Assembly: GCF_001423745.1 (NCBI RefSeq)
Contig: NZ_LMPC01000001.1
Coordinates: forward strand, 559,923 to 623,922
Direction: 5' to 3'
Length of the DNA: 64,000 nucleotides
Source: Arthrobacter sp. Leaf337
GTDB lineage: Bacteria; Actinomycetota; Actinomycetes; Actinomycetales; Micrococcaceae
The notes beneath the pieces are model-generated. The model saw nothing but the letters and a program-made list of their open reading frames with translations. It was not told the DNA's origin and did no database searches. The number at the start of each line of letters is the position of its first letter. The stretch's first letter is position 1. Both the position numbers and the translations under genes were made by a program. Shown in pieces: positions 18,230 to 31,083 of this stretch.

Positions 18230-19315
18230 TTAGCGCTCCAGGTCTCCGCGGATGAAGGCCTCGACCTTTTCACGGGCGAGGTCGTCGTTGAACTGCTCCG
18301 GCGGGGACTTCATGAAGTAGCTGGACGCGGAGAGCAGCGGGCCGCCAATGCCGCGGTCCAGGCCGATCTTGGCCGCACGGATGGCGTCGATGATCACGCC
18401 GGCGGAGTTGGGTGAGTCCCAGACCTCCAGCTTGTATTCCAGCGACACCGGGGCGTCGCCGAAGTTGCGGCCTTCGAGGCGGACGAAGGCCCACTTGCGG
18501 TCATCGAGCCACTGGACGTAGTCGGACGGGCCGATGTGCACGTCCTTGGCAGCCAGTTCGGCTTCGACGTTGGAGGTGACGGCCTGGGTCTTGGAAATCT
18601 TCTTGGACTCGAGGCGGTCGCGCTCCAGCATGTTCTTGAAGTCCATGTTGCCGCCGACGTTGAGCTGGTAGGTGCGGTCCAGCGTGACGCCGCGGTCTTC
18701 GAACAGCTTGGCCATGACGCGGTGTGTGATGGTGGCACCGATCTGGCTCTTGATGTCGTCGCCCACGATCGGAACACCGGCGGCGGTGAACTTGTCGGCC
18801 CACTCCTTGGTGCCGGCCAAAAACACCGGCAGGGCGTTGACGAAGGCCACGCCCGCATCGATTGCAGCCTGGGCGTAGAACTCGGCGGCTTCCTGCGAAC
18901 CAACGGGCAGGTAGCAGACCATCACGTCGACCTTGGCGTCCTTGAGGGCCTGGACAACGTCGACCGGCTCTGCTGGGGACTGCTCGATGGTCTCGAGGTA
19001 GTACTTGCCGAGGCCGTCCAGGGTGTGGCCGCGCTGGACCGTTACACCGGTGGGGGGAACGTCGGCGATCTTGATGGTGTTGTTTTCGCTGGCCAGGATG
19101 GCGTCGGCGAGGTCGACGCCGACCTTCTTGCCGTCCACATCGAAGGCTGCCACGAATTCAACGTCATTGACGTGGTACTTGCCGAACTCCACGTGCATCA
19201 GACCGGGGATCGTGGCCTGGGGGTCGGCATCCCGGTAGTAATGGACACCCTGGACCAGGGAAGCAGCGCAGTTACCTACGCCAACAATGGCGACACGAAT
19301 CGGATTTGAAGACAC
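18230..19315 (-). CDS. ino1: myo-Inositol-1-phosphate synthase (actinobacterial type)
   Basis: Ino1 converts glucose-6-phosphate to 1L-myo-inositol-1-phosphate with NAD, feeding mycothiol and inositol lipids. The GTG start at 19315 is fixed by an AAAGGAG site 5 nt upstream and leads straight into [20 protein letters not shown]; the frame is open further upstream without similarity. The 361 residues are the usual actinobacterial length. [33 protein letters not shown] and [14 protein letters not shown] are conserved. It supplies the acceptor of MshA. The 206-bp region upstream holds no gene. Confidence 0.93.
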   Translation of the reverse strand: MSSNPIRVAIVGVGNCAASLVQGVHYYRDADPQATIPGLMHVEFGKYHVNDVEFVAAFDVDGKKVGVDLADAILASENNTIKIADVPPTGVTVQRGHTLDGLGKYYLETIEQSPAEPVDVVQALKDAKVDVMVCYLPVGSQEAAEFYAQAAIDAGVAFVNALPVFLAGTKEWADKFTAAGVPIVGDDIKSQIGATITHRVMAKLFEDRGVTLDRTYQLNVGGNMDFKNMLERDRLESKKISKTQAVTSNVEAELAAKDVHIGPSDYVQWLDDRKWAFVRLEGRNFGDAPVSLEYKLEVWDSPNSAGVIIDAIRAAKIGLDRGIGGPLLSASSYFMKSPPEQFNDDLAREKVEAFIRGDLER

Positions 19316-19521
19316 GGAACTCCTTTGAGAACAAACTTCAGTGCCCGGCGCGGCTGCACTCTGATGTGCGACGGCGGCTGATGGGCACGGCGCCATTGGG
19401 CGCCCTTGCATTGTAGCCAACGCCGCCGGGGCCGGAGTTGTTCCCGGCCGGCCCCGGCGGCTCTGTTACGCGCGCCTTTGTTATTCGCGGCTGTGTTAGG
19501 CGCGGCTCAGTTAGGCGGGCG

Positions 19522-20559
<1,038 letters not shown>

Positions 20560-20684
20560 ACCTGCAATCCTGCCAGCTGTGATGCACGCTACAGCCAACA
20601 AGTCCGTTGTTACGCCGCGGGCTGACAGAAACAGTCCATAGACAGCCCGCGGCACAACAACGAACAATCGGCAACAGAAGCGCG

Positions 20685-22439
20685 TTAGCCCTTCAGGATG
20701 GCCGCGCTCCACGGAGCCAGCACCAGCGACCCGCCGTCCAAAGCCGTAGCCTCATCGGTGGCGAGCAGCACCGAGCCCGCAGTCTCCCCGACCTTGACCG
20801 CCTGCTCCGAGAAGTTCAGGGCCACTTGAACGTCGCCGCGCCGGAACCGCAGCCAGCGCTCGTCCTCGCTGTAGTCCACCACGGTGTCCGTGAATTCCAG
20901 GCCGGCCAGTTCCGGAGTGGTCCGGCGCAGCGCGGTCAGCGCACGGTAGAGGTCCAGGAGGCGGGCATGGTCACCCTCGGCGGCCTCGGCCCAGTTCAGT
21001 TTCGACCGGTTGAAGGTCTCCGGATCCTGGGGGTCGGGCACGACGGCGGGATCCCACCCCATGCGCTCGAACTCCTTGATGCGGCCTTCCGCCGTCGCCT
21101 TGCCCAGCTCCGGCTCCGGGTGGGAGGTGAAGAACTGCCAGGGCGTGGTGGCACCGTATTCCTCCCCCATAAAGAGCATGGGGGTGAAGGGCGACGTCAG
21201 AGTGAGGACAGCGGCCAGTGCCAGCTGGCCGTAGGACAGCGACTGGGAGAGCCTGTCGCCCGTGGCGCGGTTGCCGATCTGGTCGTGGTTCTGGCTGCAC
21301 ACCACCAGGGCGGCGGGGTGCACGAGCGACGTGTTGATGGGCCGTCCGTGGTGCCGGCCGCGGAAGCTGGAGTAGCTGCCGTCGTGGAAGAAGCCCTCGC
21401 GCAGGACCTTGGCCAGGGCGCCCAGTGAGTCGAAGTCGCTGTAGTACCCTTCGGTCTCGCCGCTGATGTTCACGTGGACGGCGTGGTGGAAGTCGTCGCT
21501 CCACTGGCCCTCCAGCCCGTAACCGTTGACATCGCGGGGGTACAGCAGGCGCGGGTTGTTGAGGTCCGACTCCGCGATCATGGTGATCGGCCGGCCGGTT
21601 TCCGCGGCCACCCCGTCACCCAGGGCACCGAATTCCTCGAGGAGGTGGACCGCGCGCTCGTCCTTGAAGGCGTGCACGGCGTCGATCCGCAGCCCGTCAA
21701 CGTGGTAGTCCCGGAGCCACATGGCTGCGTTGTCGAGGATGTAGCGGCGGACCTCGTCGGATCCGTTCCCGTCCAGGTTGACCGAGTCACCCCAGGTGTT
21801 GCCTTCCCCCGACTTCAGGTAGGGCCCGAACTTGGGAAGATAGTTCCCGCTGGGACCAAGGTGGTTGTACACCACGTCCTGGATGACGCCCAGGCCTGCG
21901 CCGTGGGCGGCGTCCACGAAGCGCTGGTACGCCGCCGGGCCGCCGTAGCCCTCATGGACGGTGTACCAGAGGACTCCGTCGTAGCCCCAGTTGTGGGTGC
22001 CGTTGAAGCCGTTGACCGGCAGGAGCTCCACGAAGTCGACGCCGAGGTCCTTGAGGTAGCCAAGCTTTCCGGCTGCAGCCTCCAGCGTTCCTTCGGGCGT
22101 GAAGGTGCCGATGTGCAGTTCGTAGATGACGGCACCCCGGAGCTCCCGCCCTACCCAGTCCCCGTCCGCCCACTCATGGGCGGACGGGTCGAAGGTACGG
22201 GACAGGGAGTGGACGCCCTCAGGCTGGCGGCGGGACCGGGGGTCCGGCACCGGGGTGGTTTCCGTCCCCGGCAGGTAACCGTAGAACACGTCCCCGTCAG
22301 CCGGGGCGTCCGGGGCCGTCCACCAGCCCCCGTCGCGCTGGCTCATGGGGTACGCCGTGCCGTCAGCCAGCAAGGTGATGGCGGTGACATCGGGGGCCCA
22401 GATGTCGAAGCGTCCGCTTCCGCTCGCGGGCATCGTCAT
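20685..22439 (-). CDS. treZ: Malto-oligosyltrehalose trehalohydrolase TreZ
   Basis: TreZ (584 residues, GH13) cleaves maltooligosyltrehalose to release trehalose, the last TreXYZ step. An N-terminal beta-sandwich precedes the barrel. The catalytic nucleophile is in [10 protein letters not shown], the acid/base in IAESDLNN, and the third carboxylate in [15 protein letters not shown]. The stop is followed by the aldo/keto reductase gene 125 bp on. The ATG overlaps the treY stop as TGATG, so treY and treZ are translationally coupled. Confidence 0.95.
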   Translation of the reverse strand: MTMPASGSGRFDIWAPDVTAITLLADGTAYPMSQRDGGWWTAPDAPADGDVFYGYLPGTETTPVPDPRSRRQPEGVHSLSRTFDPSAHEWADGDWVGRELRGAVIYELHIGTFTPEGTLEAAAGKLGYLKDLGVDFVELLPVNGFNGTHNWGYDGVLWYTVHEGYGGPAAYQRFVDAAHGAGLGVIQDVVYNHLGPSGNYLPKFGPYLKSGEGNTWGDSVNLDGNGSDEVRRYILDNAAMWLRDYHVDGLRIDAVHAFKDERAVHLLEEFGALGDGVAAETGRPITMIAESDLNNPRLLYPRDVNGYGLEGQWSDDFHHAVHVNISGETEGYYSDFDSLGALAKVLREGFFHDGSYSSFRGRHHGRPINTSLVHPAALVVCSQNHDQIGNRATGDRLSQSLSYGQLALAAVLTLTSPFTPMLFMGEEYGATTPWQFFTSHPEPELGKATAEGRIKEFERMGWDPAVVPDPQDPETFNRSKLNWAEAAEGDHARLLDLYRALTALRRTTPELAGLEFTDTVVDYSEDERWLRFRRGDVQVALNFSEQAVKVGETAGSVLLATDEATALDGGSLVLAPWSAAILKG

Positions 22440-24784
22440 CAGTGGTTCTCCGATCCGTGGGTGGCAGGAGCAGCTGGAGGAACGAGCAGTGCAACGGGGT
22501 AGCCGGCCAGGATTTCCGCAACGCGGACCGGCCCGGGCCCGAAGCTGTTGCCCGTCAGTTCGTCTGTCACGGCTGCCGGGAGCTCCACCGACGTGTCCTG
22601 CCAGCCGCCGGACTGTTCCAGCCTGCGCGGCAGCCTGGTGGCCAGCGTCAGGGCGCCGGCAGACTCACCGGCGCCGCGACTGAATGCCACCACGTGCTCC
22701 GCGGCCGGCCCGGAAGCGGTGATTGCCGTGTAGCCCGTGAAGAGCTCAGGCCGGTCCCGCCGCAGCCTGAGCGCCCGTGAGGTCACCATCAGCTTGGCGG
22801 AGTCGTCCCGGTACGACGCCGGACGCTCGCCGGCGTCGAGCGCGTTCAGCGCCCGCTGCCGCGCGGCAAAGTCGACGGTACGGCGGTTGTCCGGATCAGT
22901 GAGCGAGCGGTCCCAGAACTCGGTGCCCTGGTACACGTCGGGGACGCCGGGCATGGTCAGCTGCACCAGTTTCGCGGACAGCGCGTTCGCGGCGCCGTAA
23001 GGTTCCAGGAGAGCCACAAAGGCCTCCAGTTCCGCACGCACTTCCGGGTTGTCGAACGCGGCGTCGACGGCGGCAGCCAGTTTCTGCTCGAAGGCCTCGT
23101 TCGGGTCCAGCCAGTCGGTGGAATTGCCGGCCTCGCGGGCGGCCTTGGTGGCGTATTGCTGCAGGCGTTCCCGGGAGGCAGGCCACGCCCCGGCGATGGC
23201 CTGCCACAGCAGGCTGGCCAACGGCCCGTCAGGCAATGGGGCCAGTTCCTGCAGCTTGGCCAGAACCTGCTCCCATTCGGTCGCGAACTCGGAGATCACG
23301 GAAATCCGTGCCCGGGTGTCCTCGCTGCGCTTGGTGTCGTGGGTGCTGAGCGTGGTCATGGACAGCGGCAGTTCGGCTTCGCGCCGCGCCATCCGGTGGT
23401 GGAATTCCGCCGGGTCAATGGCGAACTCGGTGGGATCGGCACCCACCTCGGTCAGGGTGCCCAGCCGGGTGTAGCGGAAGAACGCGGTGTCCTCCACACC
23501 CTTGGCCATCACCATGCCGGAGGTCTGCTGGAAGCGCTGCGCCAGCGCCGAACCGGCATCCAGCAGCAGCGGCTGCAGCAGGTCCACCGCAGGTGCGAGG
23601 TCGGGCCGGTTACGCGTAGCCAGGCTGCAGGCTTCCTTGAGGACTTCCTCGCCGTACGGGAGGTACGTCCGGTACACGGGGAAGGCGGCGATGATCTCGG
23701 AGATCGCATCAGCGGCCTGCTCACCATCCAAAACTGTTCCGGCCGGAAGAAGCCGCGCCAGCCGAAGGACCTCCGAGTGCAGGATGCCGTCGGTGATCCG
23801 GCGCTTGGTTCCGCGGATCATCTCCTCGTAGTCCGCCGGTTCTCCGCCGCGGAGCCTGCCGTCGAGCCGGTCAAGGGGCGCCTGCGCCGAAGGGTCCACG
23901 AAGAGCCGGTCCACGTCCGCCAAGGCGTCGTAGCCGGTGGTGCCTTCGCACTCAAAGGAAGCCGGCAGCTCCTCCCCTGGTTCCAGGATCTTCTCGATCA
24001 GCAGGTACCTGCCGCCGGTCGCTTCGCGGAGCCGCCGCAGGTAGCCCTCCGGGTCGGCCAGCCCGTCCGGGTGGTCGATCCGGAGCCCGTCCGCCAGCCC
24101 TTCGCGGAACCAGCGGACCACTTCGGCATGGGCTTCGTCGAACACCCGGGGGACTTCCACCCGGATTCCGGCCAGCGTGTTGACGGCGAAAAAGCGGCGG
24201 TAGTTGAGCTCGTTGTCCGCGCGGCGCCAGCCCACCAGTTCGTAGTTCTGGCGGGCGTGGACGTCGCGGGGGTCGTCCCCTTCGGTGTAGCTGCCGTCCG
24301 CCAGCGGGAACCGGTGGTCGTAGTAGCGGAGCTCGCCCTCGCGGACTTCCAGCTTGTCCAGTTCGTCGTCGCTCCCCAGCACAGGGAGCCGGATGCGTCC
24401 GCCGGCAAAGTCCCAGTCGACGTCGAACGCTTCCGCATAACGGGACTTCCGTCCTTCCTTGAGGAGGGACCACCACCAGGGGTTCTGGTAAGGCGACGCC
24501 ACCCCGACATGGTTGGGCACAATGTCCACGAGCACGCCCATGCCGGCGGCCCGGGCAGCCCGGGACACCGCGTCGAGACCTTCGGGCCCGCCACGGTCGG
24601 GGTCCACCGTGGACGGGTCCGTGACGTCGTACCCGTGGTCCGACCCCTTCTCAGCCGTCAGGATCGGGGACAGGTAGATCCAGTCCACGCCCAGCGACTT
24701 CAGGTAGGGGACCTGGGCCGCAGCGTCCTGGAGGGTAAAGGAGGGGCGGATCTGGAGCCGGTAGGTGGAGACCGGTGTCTTCAT
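22439..24784 (-). CDS. treY: Malto-oligosyltrehalose synthase TreY
   Basis: TreY (781 residues, GH13) converts the reducing-end alpha-1,4 bond of maltodextrins to the alpha,alpha-1,1 bond. It begins [20 protein letters not shown], a family hallmark. The catalytic residues are in [27 protein letters not shown] and [16 protein letters not shown]. Length is normal. The start overlaps the glgX stop by 4 bp (ATGA) and the stop overlaps treZ by 1 bp, so the three genes form one operon. Confidence 0.95.
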   Translation of the reverse strand: MKTPVSTYRLQIRPSFTLQDAAAQVPYLKSLGVDWIYLSPILTAEKGSDHGYDVTDPSTVDPDRGGPEGLDAVSRAARAAGMGVLVDIVPNHVGVASPYQNPWWWSLLKEGRKSRYAEAFDVDWDFAGGRIRLPVLGSDDELDKLEVREGELRYYDHRFPLADGSYTEGDDPRDVHARQNYELVGWRRADNELNYRRFFAVNTLAGIRVEVPRVFDEAHAEVVRWFREGLADGLRIDHPDGLADPEGYLRRLREATGGRYLLIEKILEPGEELPASFECEGTTGYDALADVDRLFVDPSAQAPLDRLDGRLRGGEPADYEEMIRGTKRRITDGILHSEVLRLARLLPAGTVLDGEQAADAISEIIAAFPVYRTYLPYGEEVLKEACSLATRNRPDLAPAVDLLQPLLLDAGSALAQRFQQTSGMVMAKGVEDTAFFRYTRLGTLTEVGADPTEFAIDPAEFHHRMARREAELPLSMTTLSTHDTKRSEDTRARISVISEFATEWEQVLAKLQELAPLPDGPLASLLWQAIAGAWPASRERLQQYATKAAREAGNSTDWLDPNEAFEQKLAAAVDAAFDNPEVRAELEAFVALLEPYGAANALSAKLVQLTMPGVPDVYQGTEFWDRSLTDPDNRRTVDFAARQRALNALDAGERPASYRDDSAKLMVTSRALRLRRDRPELFTGYTAITASGPAAEHVVAFSRGAGESAGALTLATRLPRRLEQSGGWQDTSVELPAAVTDELTGNSFGPGPVRVAEILAGYPVALLVPPAAPATHGSENH

Positions 24785-27033
24785 GAATCCTTGCCCTTCG
24801 CCTTTATCCTCCTGGTCTGCGAGGGTTCGGGGAGGGCCGGGGTGGTCAGCGACTCGGTCTCGCTGGTGCTGGTCTGCGACAGCGCCGCCAACGATGCCGC
24901 CACCGAGTGGTCCGGTTCGGTCTCCGGAACGCTGTGGGCGCGGAGTACCACGAGGGACTTGGCGGCAACGGGCAGTGCGTCTCCGGCTTCAACCGGTTCG
25001 GTGTCGGCGTTGTGTCCCGCGGTGTCGATGATGATGTCCCAGGCGGGAGCGTATTCGTCGGACGGCAGCGTGAACTTCACTTCGTCGTCGTGCGCGTTGA
25101 AGTAGAGCACGAAGTTGACGTCGGTGATGCGGCGGCCGCGTTCGTCCCGGCCGCGGATTCCGTCGCCGTTGAGGAACATGCCCACCGAGCGGCCGAAGCC
25201 GCTGTCCCAGTCTTCGGGCTTCATGGTGGAGCCGTCAACGTCCAGCCATTCAATGTCCGGAAGCCGTTCGCCCTCGCCGCGGAGGACCGGCCTGCCGTCG
25301 AAGAAGCGGCTGCGCCGGAAGGTGGGGTGCTTGTGCCGGAGGGCGTTCACGGCAGCCGTGAATTCCACCAGCGGCTGGTCCACGTTGTCCCAGTTGATCC
25401 AGGTCAGTTCGGAGTCCTGGCAGTAGCCGTTGTTGTTGCCTTGCTGGGTGCGGCCCAGTTCGTCGCCGTGCAGGATCATGGGCACACCCTGCGAGAGCAG
25501 CAGCGACGCGATGAAGTTGCGCTGCTGCCGGGCGCGGAGGCCCAGTACCTTGGGATCGTCGGTGGGGCCTTCGGCGCCGCAGTTCCACGAGCGGTTGTGC
25601 GATTCGCCGTCGTTGTTGTCTTCCCCGTTGGCTTCATTGTGCTTCTCGTTGTAGGACACCAGGTCCTGCAGGGTGAAGCCGTCATGGGCGGTGACGAAGT
25701 TGATCGAGGCGACCGGACGGCGGCCGGAGTGCTCGTAGAGATCGGCGGAGCCGGTGATCCTGGAGGCGAATTCGCCGAGCGTTGCCGGCTCTCCGCGCCA
25801 GAAGTCGCGGACGGTGTCGCGGTACTTGCCGTTCCATTCCGTCCACTGCGGCGGGAAGTTGCCCACCTGGTAGCCGCCGGGGCCAACGTCCCACGGCTCG
25901 GCGATCAGCTTGACCTGGGACACTACCGGGTCCTGCTGGATGAGTTCGAAGAAGGTGGACAGCTTGTCAACGTCATAGAATTCGCGCGCCAGGGTGGAGG
26001 CGAGGTCGAATCGGAAGCCGTCCACGTGCATTTCCGTGACCCAGTAACGCAGGGAATCCATCAAGAGCTGCAGGGAGTGGGGGTGGCGGACGTTGAGCGA
26101 GTTGCCGGTGCCCGTGTAGTCCATGTAGTGCTTCTCGTCGCCGTCCATGAGACGGTAGTAGGCGGCGTTGTCGATGCCCTTGAAGGACAGGGTGGGGCCC
26201 AGGTGGTTGCCTTCTGCAGTGTGGTTGTACACGACGTCGAGGATCACTTCGATGCCGGCCTGGTGCAGCGAGCGGACCATGGCCTTGAAGTCCTGGACCT
26301 GCATTCCGGTGTCACCGGTGGAGCTGTAGCTGTTGTGCGGGGCAAAGAAACCGATGGTGTTGTAGCCCCAGTAGTTGTTGAGTCCCTTGTCTTCCAGGAT
26401 GCCGTCGTTGACGAACTGGTGCACCGGCATCAGCTCGATCGCCGTGACTCCCAGCTTCTGCAGGTGGGAGATGACGGAAGGGTGGGCGACGCCGGCGTAG
26501 GTGCCGCGCTGGTCCTCCGGCACCTCGGGGTGCAGCTGCGTCAGGCCCTTGACGTGGGCCTCGTAGATCACGGACTTGTGGTACGGGACACGGGGCAGGT
26601 GGTCGCCGTCCCAGTCGAAGAAGGGGTTGATCACCACGCCCATCATCATGTGCGGGGCGGAATCGGCGTCGTTGCGGGAATCGGGATCGCCCATGTTGTA
26701 GGAGAACAGGGCGGGGTCCCAGTCGATCTGGCCGTGCACGGCCTTTGCGTAGGGATCCAGCAGCAGCTTGTTCGGATTGAACCGGTTTCCGGAGTCGGGA
26801 TCGTAGGCTCCGTGGACGCGGTATCCGTACTTCTGTCCCGGCTGGATGTGCGGCAGGTAGCAGTGCCAGACGTAGCCGTCCACTTCGAGGAGCTCGATCC
26901 GGGTTTCCGCGCCCTTGTCGTCGAAGAGGCACAGTTCCACCTTGTCGGCCCTTTCGCTGAACAGCGCAAAGTTCGTGCCAGTGCCGTTAAAAGTGGCTCC
27001 CAGGGGGTATGCCGATCCGGGCCAGACTTCCAT
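24781..27033 (-). CDS. glgX: Glycogen debranching enzyme GlgX/TreX
   Basis: A 750-residue GH13 isoamylase-type enzyme that removes alpha-1,6 branches from glycogen, making linear chains for TreY/TreZ. It opens [20 protein letters not shown] with the CBM48 region; catalytic parts are [29 protein letters not shown] and [13 protein letters not shown]. The C-terminal 40 residues (a Ser/Thr/Glu-rich stretch then [10 protein letters not shown]) are a variable tail. Its linkage to treY and treZ argues for trehalose synthesis from glycogen, hence the alternative name TreX. An AT-rich region with an inverted repeat lies just upstream. Confidence 0.93.
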   Translation of the reverse strand: MEVWPGSAYPLGATFNGTGTNFALFSERADKVELCLFDDKGAETRIELLEVDGYVWHCYLPHIQPGQKYGYRVHGAYDPDSGNRFNPNKLLLDPYAKAVHGQIDWDPALFSYNMGDPDSRNDADSAPHMMMGVVINPFFDWDGDHLPRVPYHKSVIYEAHVKGLTQLHPEVPEDQRGTYAGVAHPSVISHLQKLGVTAIELMPVHQFVNDGILEDKGLNNYWGYNTIGFFAPHNSYSSTGDTGMQVQDFKAMVRSLHQAGIEVILDVVYNHTAEGNHLGPTLSFKGIDNAAYYRLMDGDEKHYMDYTGTGNSLNVRHPHSLQLLMDSLRYWVTEMHVDGFRFDLASTLAREFYDVDKLSTFFELIQQDPVVSQVKLIAEPWDVGPGGYQVGNFPPQWTEWNGKYRDTVRDFWRGEPATLGEFASRITGSADLYEHSGRRPVASINFVTAHDGFTLQDLVSYNEKHNEANGEDNNDGESHNRSWNCGAEGPTDDPKVLGLRARQQRNFIASLLLSQGVPMILHGDELGRTQQGNNNGYCQDSELTWINWDNVDQPLVEFTAAVNALRHKHPTFRRSRFFDGRPVLRGEGERLPDIEWLDVDGSTMKPEDWDSGFGRSVGMFLNGDGIRGRDERGRRITDVNFVLYFNAHDDEVKFTLPSDEYAPAWDIIIDTAGHNADTEPVEAGDALPVAAKSLVVLRAHSVPETEPDHSVAASLAALSQTSTSETESLTTPALPEPSQTRRIKAKGKDS

Positions 27034-27049
27034 GTGTACTCCTCGTGCG

Positions 27050-27110
27050 AACGAATAAATCTCTAGACAGACTACTAGTAAGTAGGATTACTATTATTTT
27101 TCCTGCGTCT
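27050..27110 (-). promoter_or_regulatory. AT-rich control region of the glgX-treY-treZ operon with an inverted repeat
   Basis: The 89 bp before glgX are strikingly AT-rich for this genome. They hold a perfect inverted repeat TAGTAA (27076-27081) / TTACTA (27088-27093) with a 6-bp spacer, overlapping a palindrome ACTAGT. This resembles a repressor operator (MarR- or GntR-like spacing) placed over a promoter. The regulator is not identifiable here. Confidence 0.4.
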
Positions 27111-27122
27111 TGCGCCAAATGA

Positions 27123-28649
27123 TTACAAAGTCCGCATCACCTCGGGCAGGTAGCTTGCGATGGCACCGGCGGTGACGGGTCCGCCGCCCGAGGCGAGGGT
27201 GCCGGCGCGGCCGTGCACGCTCGCCGCCATGGCGCCGATGGCCGCCCAGCGCTGTTCCGCGGAGATCCCGCACGCGTCAAATTTGTCCTCGTCGTCCGAA
27301 TGCTGGGCGAGCAGGGAGCCGAGGATCCCGGCCAGCACATCGCCGCTTCCGGCGGTGGCCATCCACGGCGAGGCTTCCGCCTGGCTGAAAACCGGGCCCG
27401 ACGGCGGGGCCACCAGTGTGGTGGCGCCCTTCAGCAGGACGGTGGCTCCGGTTCGTTCGGACGCCTGCCGCACGGCATCGAGCGTGGCGCCGTCAACGCC
27501 CTGCCGCCCCAGGTCGATCCCGTAGCGCTGTAGGAGCCGGGCCAGCTCGCCGCCGTGCGGTGTCAGCACCACATGCGGTGGCAGGACGTCGGGCAGGGCC
27601 GGCAGCGCGCCGGCGTCGGCAGCCACGGGCAGTCCGGTCTCCACGGCGTCGCGCGCACGGCGCAGCTGGTCGTCGTCTCCGTCGGCGATCCCCGGGCCAA
27701 CCAGCCATGCCTGGACGTGGGCGTCAGCAACGGCGTCCGGCCCGCACACCACCTCCGGGCATGCCTGCCGGACGAGCCGGGTTGCCTCGGGCGGGCCGAG
27801 GTACCGGACCATGCCGGCCCCGGCCGCGAGGGCGCCCCGGCAGGCGAGCACGGCGGCCCCCGGGTATTGCTGTGAGCCGGCAACGATCCCCAGGACACCG
27901 CGGGTGTACTTGTGGGAGCGGCGCGCCGGCGGGGGCAGCAGGCGGGCAAGGTCGGCGGATTCCAGGCGACGCAGCACCGGCAGCGGCAGTTCGGTTTCGA
28001 TGCCGATGGGGATGACCAGCACGCGTCCGGCATAGTCGGCCCCGGGATCGGCAAGCAAGCCCGCCTTCGCGCCGCCGAAAGTCACGGTGATATCCGCCGG
28101 AAGAACCGGGTCATAGGACTCGCCGGTGTCCGCGTTCACGCCGCTGGGAATGTCGCAGGCCACCACAAATCCGTGGGCCCCGCCGTTCATCTTCTCGACC
28201 AGGGACGCCGTGGCGCCGCGAAGGCCTCCTTGGGCGCCGGTCCCCAGCACCGCATCAATCACGACGTCGGCGCCGCCAGCCGCCGCTGCCAGCTCGCCCG
28301 CGTTGTGGTCGGTGAGGATCAGGGTACGGCCGCCGGCGCGTTCAAAGGCGGCCAGGCCGTCGGGATGGGCGTCGCCGGCCGTGAGCACCGCCGTCGTACG
28401 CATTCCGCGGGCAGCCAGGAAAGCGGCGGCGAATAGCCCGTCTCCCCCGTTGTTGCCCTTGCCGGCCAGGACTGCAACGCTGGCGCCGTAGGGGCGGATC
28501 CCCCGCGAAACAAGCTCACGGACCACGGCGTTGGCGAGCCCATAGGCTGCGCGTTGCATAAGAACAGCGCCCGTGCCGGATCTCAGGCTTGCCTGAAAGA
28601 ACCGCTTTTCGGCCTCCCGTATTTGGGTTCCGGTGTAGGCGCTGATCAT
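27123..28649 (-). CDS. nnr: Bifunctional NAD(P)H-hydrate epimerase / ADP-dependent dehydratase Nnr
   Basis: Nnr repairs hydrated NAD(P)H. The N-terminal half (to about residue 215) is the YjeF_N epimerase with VLAGKGNNGGDGLFAAAFLA. The C-terminal half is the ribokinase-fold dehydratase with LTPHGGELARLL and the ATP/ADP loop ATAGSGDVLAGILGSLL. At 508 residues it has the usual fused length. It follows acpS in the same direction, with 54 bp between, the common actinobacterial order glmS-acpS-nnr. Confidence 0.93.
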   Translation of the reverse strand: MISAYTGTQIREAEKRFFQASLRSGTGAVLMQRAAYGLANAVVRELVSRGIRPYGASVAVLAGKGNNGGDGLFAAAFLAARGMRTTAVLTAGDAHPDGLAAFERAGGRTLILTDHNAGELAAAAGGADVVIDAVLGTGAQGGLRGATASLVEKMNGGAHGFVVACDIPSGVNADTGESYDPVLPADITVTFGGAKAGLLADPGADYAGRVLVIPIGIETELPLPVLRRLESADLARLLPPPARRSHKYTRGVLGIVAGSQQYPGAAVLACRGALAAGAGMVRYLGPPEATRLVRQACPEVVCGPDAVADAHVQAWLVGPGIADGDDDQLRRARDAVETGLPVAADAGALPALPDVLPPHVVLTPHGGELARLLQRYGIDLGRQGVDGATLDAVRQASERTGATVLLKGATTLVAPPSGPVFSQAEASPWMATAGSGDVLAGILGSLLAQHSDDEDKFDACGISAEQRWAAIGAMAASVHGRAGTLASGGGPVTAGAIASYLPEVMRTL

Positions 28650-28703
28650 ATTCAGTCCAATCGGTGCAGGGTCCGCGGCAGGGCTGTCAGGTGAAAGTCC
28701 GCG

Positions 28704-29051
28704 TCAGCCTTCCGCGAGGACGGTCGCCGTGGCGATTCCGCCGTCGTGGCTCATCGAAAGGTGCCAGCGTTTGACGCCCTTCGACTCGGCAACAGCCAGC
28801 ACGGTGCCTTTGACCTGGATGGTGGGCCCGTTCTGGTCAAGGCCGATCCAGCAGTCCTGCCAGTTCATGCCCGCCGGTGCGCCCAATACCTTGGCCACGG
28901 CTTCCTTGGCCGCAAAGCGCGCGGCCAAGGAGCGGGTGTTCAGCTCTCGCTCGGCCGGAACGAACAGCCTGTCACGGAGCCCGGGGGTCCGTTCCAGCTG
29001 CCGGCCGAACCGTTCAATGTCTACGACGTCTACGCCAATGCCAACAATCAT
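28704..29051 (-). CDS. acpS: Holo-[acyl-carrier-protein] synthase
   Basis: AcpS transfers 4'-phosphopantetheine from CoA to acyl carrier protein. The 115-residue protein starts at 29051 with [19 protein letters not shown], carrying the metal-binding Asp, and has [14 protein letters not shown] with the conserved Glu/Lys pair; [17 protein letters not shown] ends it. The open frame continues far upstream inside glmS but only this start gives an AcpS-like protein. It begins 5 bp after the glmS stop, indicating co-transcription. Confidence 0.94.
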   Translation of the reverse strand: MIVGIGVDVVDIERFGRQLERTPGLRDRLFVPAERELNTRSLAARFAAKEAVAKVLGAPAGMNWQDCWIGLDQNGPTIQVKGTVLAVAESKGVKRWHLSMSHDGGIATATVLAEG

Positions 29052-29056
29052 GCGGC

Positions 29057-30949
29057 TTATTCTACGGTCACGCTCTTGGCCAGGTTGCGTGGCTGGTCCA
29101 CGTCGTAACCCTTGGCCGTGGCGAGTTCGAGGGCGAAGATCTGCAGCGGCACGGTGGCCAGCAGCGGTGCCAGGAGCGTGGGCGTCTCCGGGATGTAGAA
29201 GACGTGCTCGGCGTAGGCCTTGACCGCTTCGTCGCCTTCCTCGGCGATCACGATGGTCTTCGCGCCACGGGCCCGGACCTCCTGGATGTTGGAGACCACC
29301 TTGGCGTGCAGCGAGTTCCGGCCGCGCGGGGACGGGACCACCACGAACACCGGCTGGCCCTCCTCGATCAGGGCGATGGGGCCGTGCTTGAGCTCGCCGG
29401 CGGCAAAGCCCTCGGCGTGGATGTACGCCAGTTCCTTGAGCTTGAGCGCGCCTTCCATGGCCACCGGGAACCCGACGTGGCGGCCCAGGAACAGCACGGA
29501 TTTGGCGTCCGCCATGGACCGGGCCAGTTCCTTGATCTCGTCCACGTGATCCAGGACCTGCTGGATCTTCGCCGGGACCTTGGCGAGGTCGGCCAGGATG
29601 TCCTTGATCTCGCCCTGGAACTTGTTGCCGCGCAGTTGTGCCAAATACAGGCCCAGCAGGTACGCGGCGGTGATCTGGGCCAGGAAGGCCTTGGTGGACG
29701 CGACGGCGATCTCCGGGCCTGCGTGCGTGTACAGCACGGCGTCGGATTCGCGCGGGATGGTGGAGCCGTTGGTGTTGCAGATGGAGAGGGTCTTGGCGCC
29801 CTGTTCCTTGGCGTAGCGGACGGCCATCAGGGTGTCCATGGTCTCGCCGGACTGCGAGATGGACACAATCAGGGTGTTCTCGTCCACGATCGGGTCGCGG
29901 TAGCGGAACTCGTGGGAGAGCTCCACCTCGGTGGCGATGCGGCACCAGTGCTCGATGGCGTACTTGGCCACCTGGCCGGAGTACGCAGAGGTGCCGCAGG
30001 CGAGCACGATGATCTTGTTGATCTTCTTCAGGTGCTCCGGGTCGATGCGCATTTCATCGAGTGTCAGCTTGCCGTCGAGGTCCGAGCGGCCCAGCAGGGT
30101 GTTGGCGACGGCGTCGGGCTGGTCGTGGATTTCCTTCTCCATGAAGGACGGGTAGCCGCCCTTCTCGGCCGAGGCCGGGTCCCAGTCAACGTGGTATTCC
30201 TTGCCCTGGGCCGGGGCACCGAAGAAGTCGGTGATCTCCACGGTGTCCGCGGTGATGGTCACGATCTGGTCCTGGCCCAGCTCCACGGCCCGGCGGGTGT
30301 AGTCGATGAAGCCGGAGACGTCGGATCCGAGGAAGTTCTCCCCGTCGCCCAGGCCCACCACGAGCGGCGAATTGCGCCGGGCGGCGACGACGACGTCGGG
30401 CTGGTCAGCGTGCACGGCCAGCAGCGTAAAGGCGCCCTCAAGTCGCTGGCAGGCAAGCTGCATGGCCTTGGTCAGGCCGCCGTTGGAGGCGTCGCCATTC
30501 AACTGGTTCCGGAAGATGTCGCCCAGCAGGGCCGCGGCCACCTCGGTGTCGGTCTCGGACGCGAACACAGTGCCTTTTTCAAGCAGTTCCAGCTTGAGCT
30601 CGGCGAAGTTTTCGATGATGCCGTTGTGGATCAGGGCCAGCTTGCCGCCGTCGGAAAGGTGCGGGTGCGCGTTCTGGTCCGTGGGGCCGCCGTGCGTGGC
30701 CCAGCGGGTGTGTCCGATTCCGGTGACGGAATCGGGCAGCGGATTCGCTTCCAGTTCCGCGAGCAGGTTGCTCAGCTTTCCGGACTTCTTGCGGGACGAA
30801 ATGGTTCCGTCCGCCACCACGGCGACACCCGCGGAGTCATACCCCCGGTACTCCAGGCGGCGGAGTCCCTCAAGGACAACGTCCAACGCGCTATGGCCAA
30901 CATTTACCCGGCCTGACGAATGGCCTACGTATCCTACGATTCCACACAT
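29057..30949 (-). CDS. glmS: Glutamine-fructose-6-phosphate aminotransferase (isomerizing)
   Basis: GlmS makes glucosamine-6-phosphate for peptidoglycan and mycothiol sugars. Cys2 of MCGIVGYVG becomes the N-terminal glutaminase nucleophile after Met removal. The class II amidotransferase domain ([19 protein letters not shown]) spans about residues 1-225, and two SIS domains follow with [14 protein letters not shown] and [11 protein letters not shown]. It ends AKSVTVE, as in actinobacterial GlmS. No glmS ribozyme is recognisable in the 134-bp gap to coaA. Confidence 0.96.
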   Translation of the reverse strand: MCGIVGYVGHSSGRVNVGHSALDVVLEGLRRLEYRGYDSAGVAVVADGTISSRKKSGKLSNLLAELEANPLPDSVTGIGHTRWATHGGPTDQNAHPHLSDGGKLALIHNGIIENFAELKLELLEKGTVFASETDTEVAAALLGDIFRNQLNGDASNGGLTKAMQLACQRLEGAFTLLAVHADQPDVVVAARRNSPLVVGLGDGENFLGSDVSGFIDYTRRAVELGQDQIVTITADTVEITDFFGAPAQGKEYHVDWDPASAEKGGYPSFMEKEIHDQPDAVANTLLGRSDLDGKLTLDEMRIDPEHLKKINKIIVLACGTSAYSGQVAKYAIEHWCRIATEVELSHEFRYRDPIVDENTLIVSISQSGETMDTLMAVRYAKEQGAKTLSICNTNGSTIPRESDAVLYTHAGPEIAVASTKAFLAQITAAYLLGLYLAQLRGNKFQGEIKDILADLAKVPAKIQQVLDHVDEIKELARSMADAKSVLFLGRHVGFPVAMEGALKLKELAYIHAEGFAAGELKHGPIALIEEGQPVFVVVPSPRGRNSLHAKVVSNIQEVRARGAKTIVIAEEGDEAVKAYAEHVFYIPETPTLLAPLLATVPLQIFALELATAKGYDVDQPRNLAKSVTVE

Positions 30950-31033
30950 AGAGCCAAGCTTATATGGAGTAGGGGTCCGCTGAGGTCTGGCGAGGCCCCG
31001 GCGACGCTGTTCCCAGGCCCCGTTACAGCGGAT

Positions 31034-31071
31034 GCGACGCCCTCCATTTCGCTCTCAGCGTCGCGGAGGGC
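31034..31071 (+). promoter_or_regulatory. Overlapping inverted repeats in the coaA leader
   Basis: Two perfect 7-bp inverted repeats overlap: GCGACGC (31034-31040) with GCGTCGC (31058-31064), and GCCCTCC (31039-31045) with GGAGGGC (31065-31071). They share two bases and so exclude each other. The GGAGGG arm is also the only Shine-Dalgarno-like sequence before the coaA GTG, 13 nt away. A role in translational control is a guess. Confidence 0.3.
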
Positions 31072-31083
31072 AGAATCTCTAGG

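Noticed and set aside
23156..27066. Long plus-strand open frames opposite treY and glgX
   Set aside because: They are His/Val/Gly-rich antisense readings of well-conserved GH13 genes with no domain of their own.
28704..29945. A 413-residue protein extending AcpS upstream
   Set aside because: The extra N-terminal part is a shifted frame of glmS; AcpS similarity begins exactly at 29051.
30950..31083. glmS ribozyme or other riboswitch upstream of glmS
   Set aside because: No ribozyme core pattern is recognisable, and the visible inverted repeats lie nearer to coaA in its orientation.
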